Program-made: the position numbers and the translations under genes
NCBI GenBank assembly: GCA_026786225.1
Contig: JAJAYN010000560.1
Coordinates: 1 to 6,513 of the forward strand
Length of the DNA: 6,513 nt
Direction of reading: 5' to 3'
Source: Burkholderiales bacterium
GTDB taxonomy: Bacteria; Pseudomonadota; Gammaproteobacteria; Burkholderiales; Usitatibacteraceae
Notes under the pieces: model-generated
Told to the model about the DNA's origin: nothing
The model's database searches: none
The model's input: only the letters and a program-made list of their open reading frames with translations
In this document: piece after piece, positions 6,074 to 6,513 of the stretch
How the letters are laid out: each line of letters starts with the position of its first letter
Numbering within the stretch: position 1 is the stretch's first letter

Positions 6074-6513
6074 TCAGCGGAGCTCGCCAGCCGCACGGGT
6101 TTGGCTCGCATCGGGAAAACGGCGGCGCAATTGCTGAACGTAACTCGATTCGGCCGATTTGTCGTTCTGCATGCGCGCGATACGTGCACCAAGCAACAAC
6201 GCGTCTGCGCTCGGCAACTGTACAAGTTGATTGTGTCGTGCCATCAGCGCTTCCGCTTCGCGTGCACGACCGCGTGAAAACTCGATCTCGGCGAGTTCAT
6301 AAAGTGCGGCGGCCATCAGCGGCTGGCGCTGCACAGCTGCCCTGAACTGCGTTTCCGCACCGCGAAGATCATTGGCTTTCTTGAGGCAAAGACCGGAATT
6401 AAAAAGTGCACTCTCGGGGGTCGCATAAAGTGGATTTTTCAGTGCCGCCTGAAAATATTGCATCGCGTTCACAGGGTTTCGTCGCTGACACACAAACCAG
6501 CCGTAGTTGTTCA
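6074..6513 (-). CDS. pilW: Type IV pilus biogenesis/stability protein PilW (PilF), C-terminal part
   Basis: PilW/PilF is an outer-membrane TPR lipoprotein that helps the PilQ secretin assemble for type IV pili. About 145 C-terminal residues are visible; the 5' part, with signal peptide and first TPRs, lies beyond the high-coordinate edge. The visible part opens with NNYGWFVCQR, a family hallmark. Next come ALKNPLYATPESALFNSGLC and TPR-like helices with repeated A-x-x-x-F/Y patterns (GAETQFRAAVQRQP, AALYELAEIEFSRGRAREAE). The chain ends ...AGELR with TGA at 6076-6074. The frame is open to the window edge, so an apparent internal GTG at 6493 is not the true start. It is the first gene here of the pilW-rodZ-ispG-hisS order. 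A generic TPR protein is the only alternative, and the motif plus context make PilW clearly better. Confidence 0.93.
   Translation of the reverse strand, partial: NNYGWFVCQRRNPVNAMQYFQAALKNPLYATPESALFNSGLCLKKANDLRGAETQFRAAVQRQPLMAAALYELAEIEFSRGRAREAEALMARHNQLVQLPSADALLLGARIARMQNDKSAESSYVQQLRRRFPDASQTRAAGELR

Overview
The window carries seven consecutive protein genes, all on the minus strand, and it reads as ordinary housekeeping chromosome. In transcription order, from high to low coordinates, they are pilW (5' end outside the window), rodZ, ispG, hisS, yfgM, bamB and der (only the first 63 codons are inside). This order is the well-known betaproteobacterial cluster that sits upstream of hfq/hflX. 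Three features make a member of the Betaproteobacteria the best reading: the gene order, the roughly 425-residue IspG with a basic tail, and the PilF-type 'NNYGWF' motif. I cannot name the genus. I see no insertion sequence, phage gene, CRISPR array, tRNA or rRNA.

Layout. 6513-6074 is the C-terminal part of the TPR pilotin PilW. 6056-5037 is RodZ, starting 17 nt after the pilW stop. 4993-3716 is IspG, starting 43 nt after rodZ. 3715-3449 is a 267-nt gap, the only sizeable non-annotated stretch. 3448-2180 is HisS. 2140-1430 is YfgM, 39 nt after hisS. 1433-222 is BamB, overlapping the yfgM end in a GTGA arrangement. 190-1 is the Der N-terminus, 31 nt after bamB. The short spacings suggest one polycistronic unit, or two if the ispG-hisS gap carries a promoter. 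rodZ, ispG and bamB start with GTG.

Functions. Several products serve the envelope: PilW (type IV pilus secretin assembly), RodZ (MreB anchoring and cell shape), YfgM (Sec-associated periplasmic TPR protein) and BamB (outer-membrane beta-barrel assembly). IspG supplies isoprenoid precursors, HisS charges tRNA-His and Der matures the 50S ribosomal subunit. The link is a conserved neighbourhood, not a single pathway.

The parts worth a second look are the ispG-hisS gap and two protein details. The gap has a coding-like but frame-broken segment, a degenerate direct duplication and three perfect palindromes. BamB has an unusually long n-region before its lipoprotein signal, supported by a good Shine-Dalgarno sequence. 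Der has Met instead of the usual Thr directly after the P-loop GKS. I found no convincing undescribed system.
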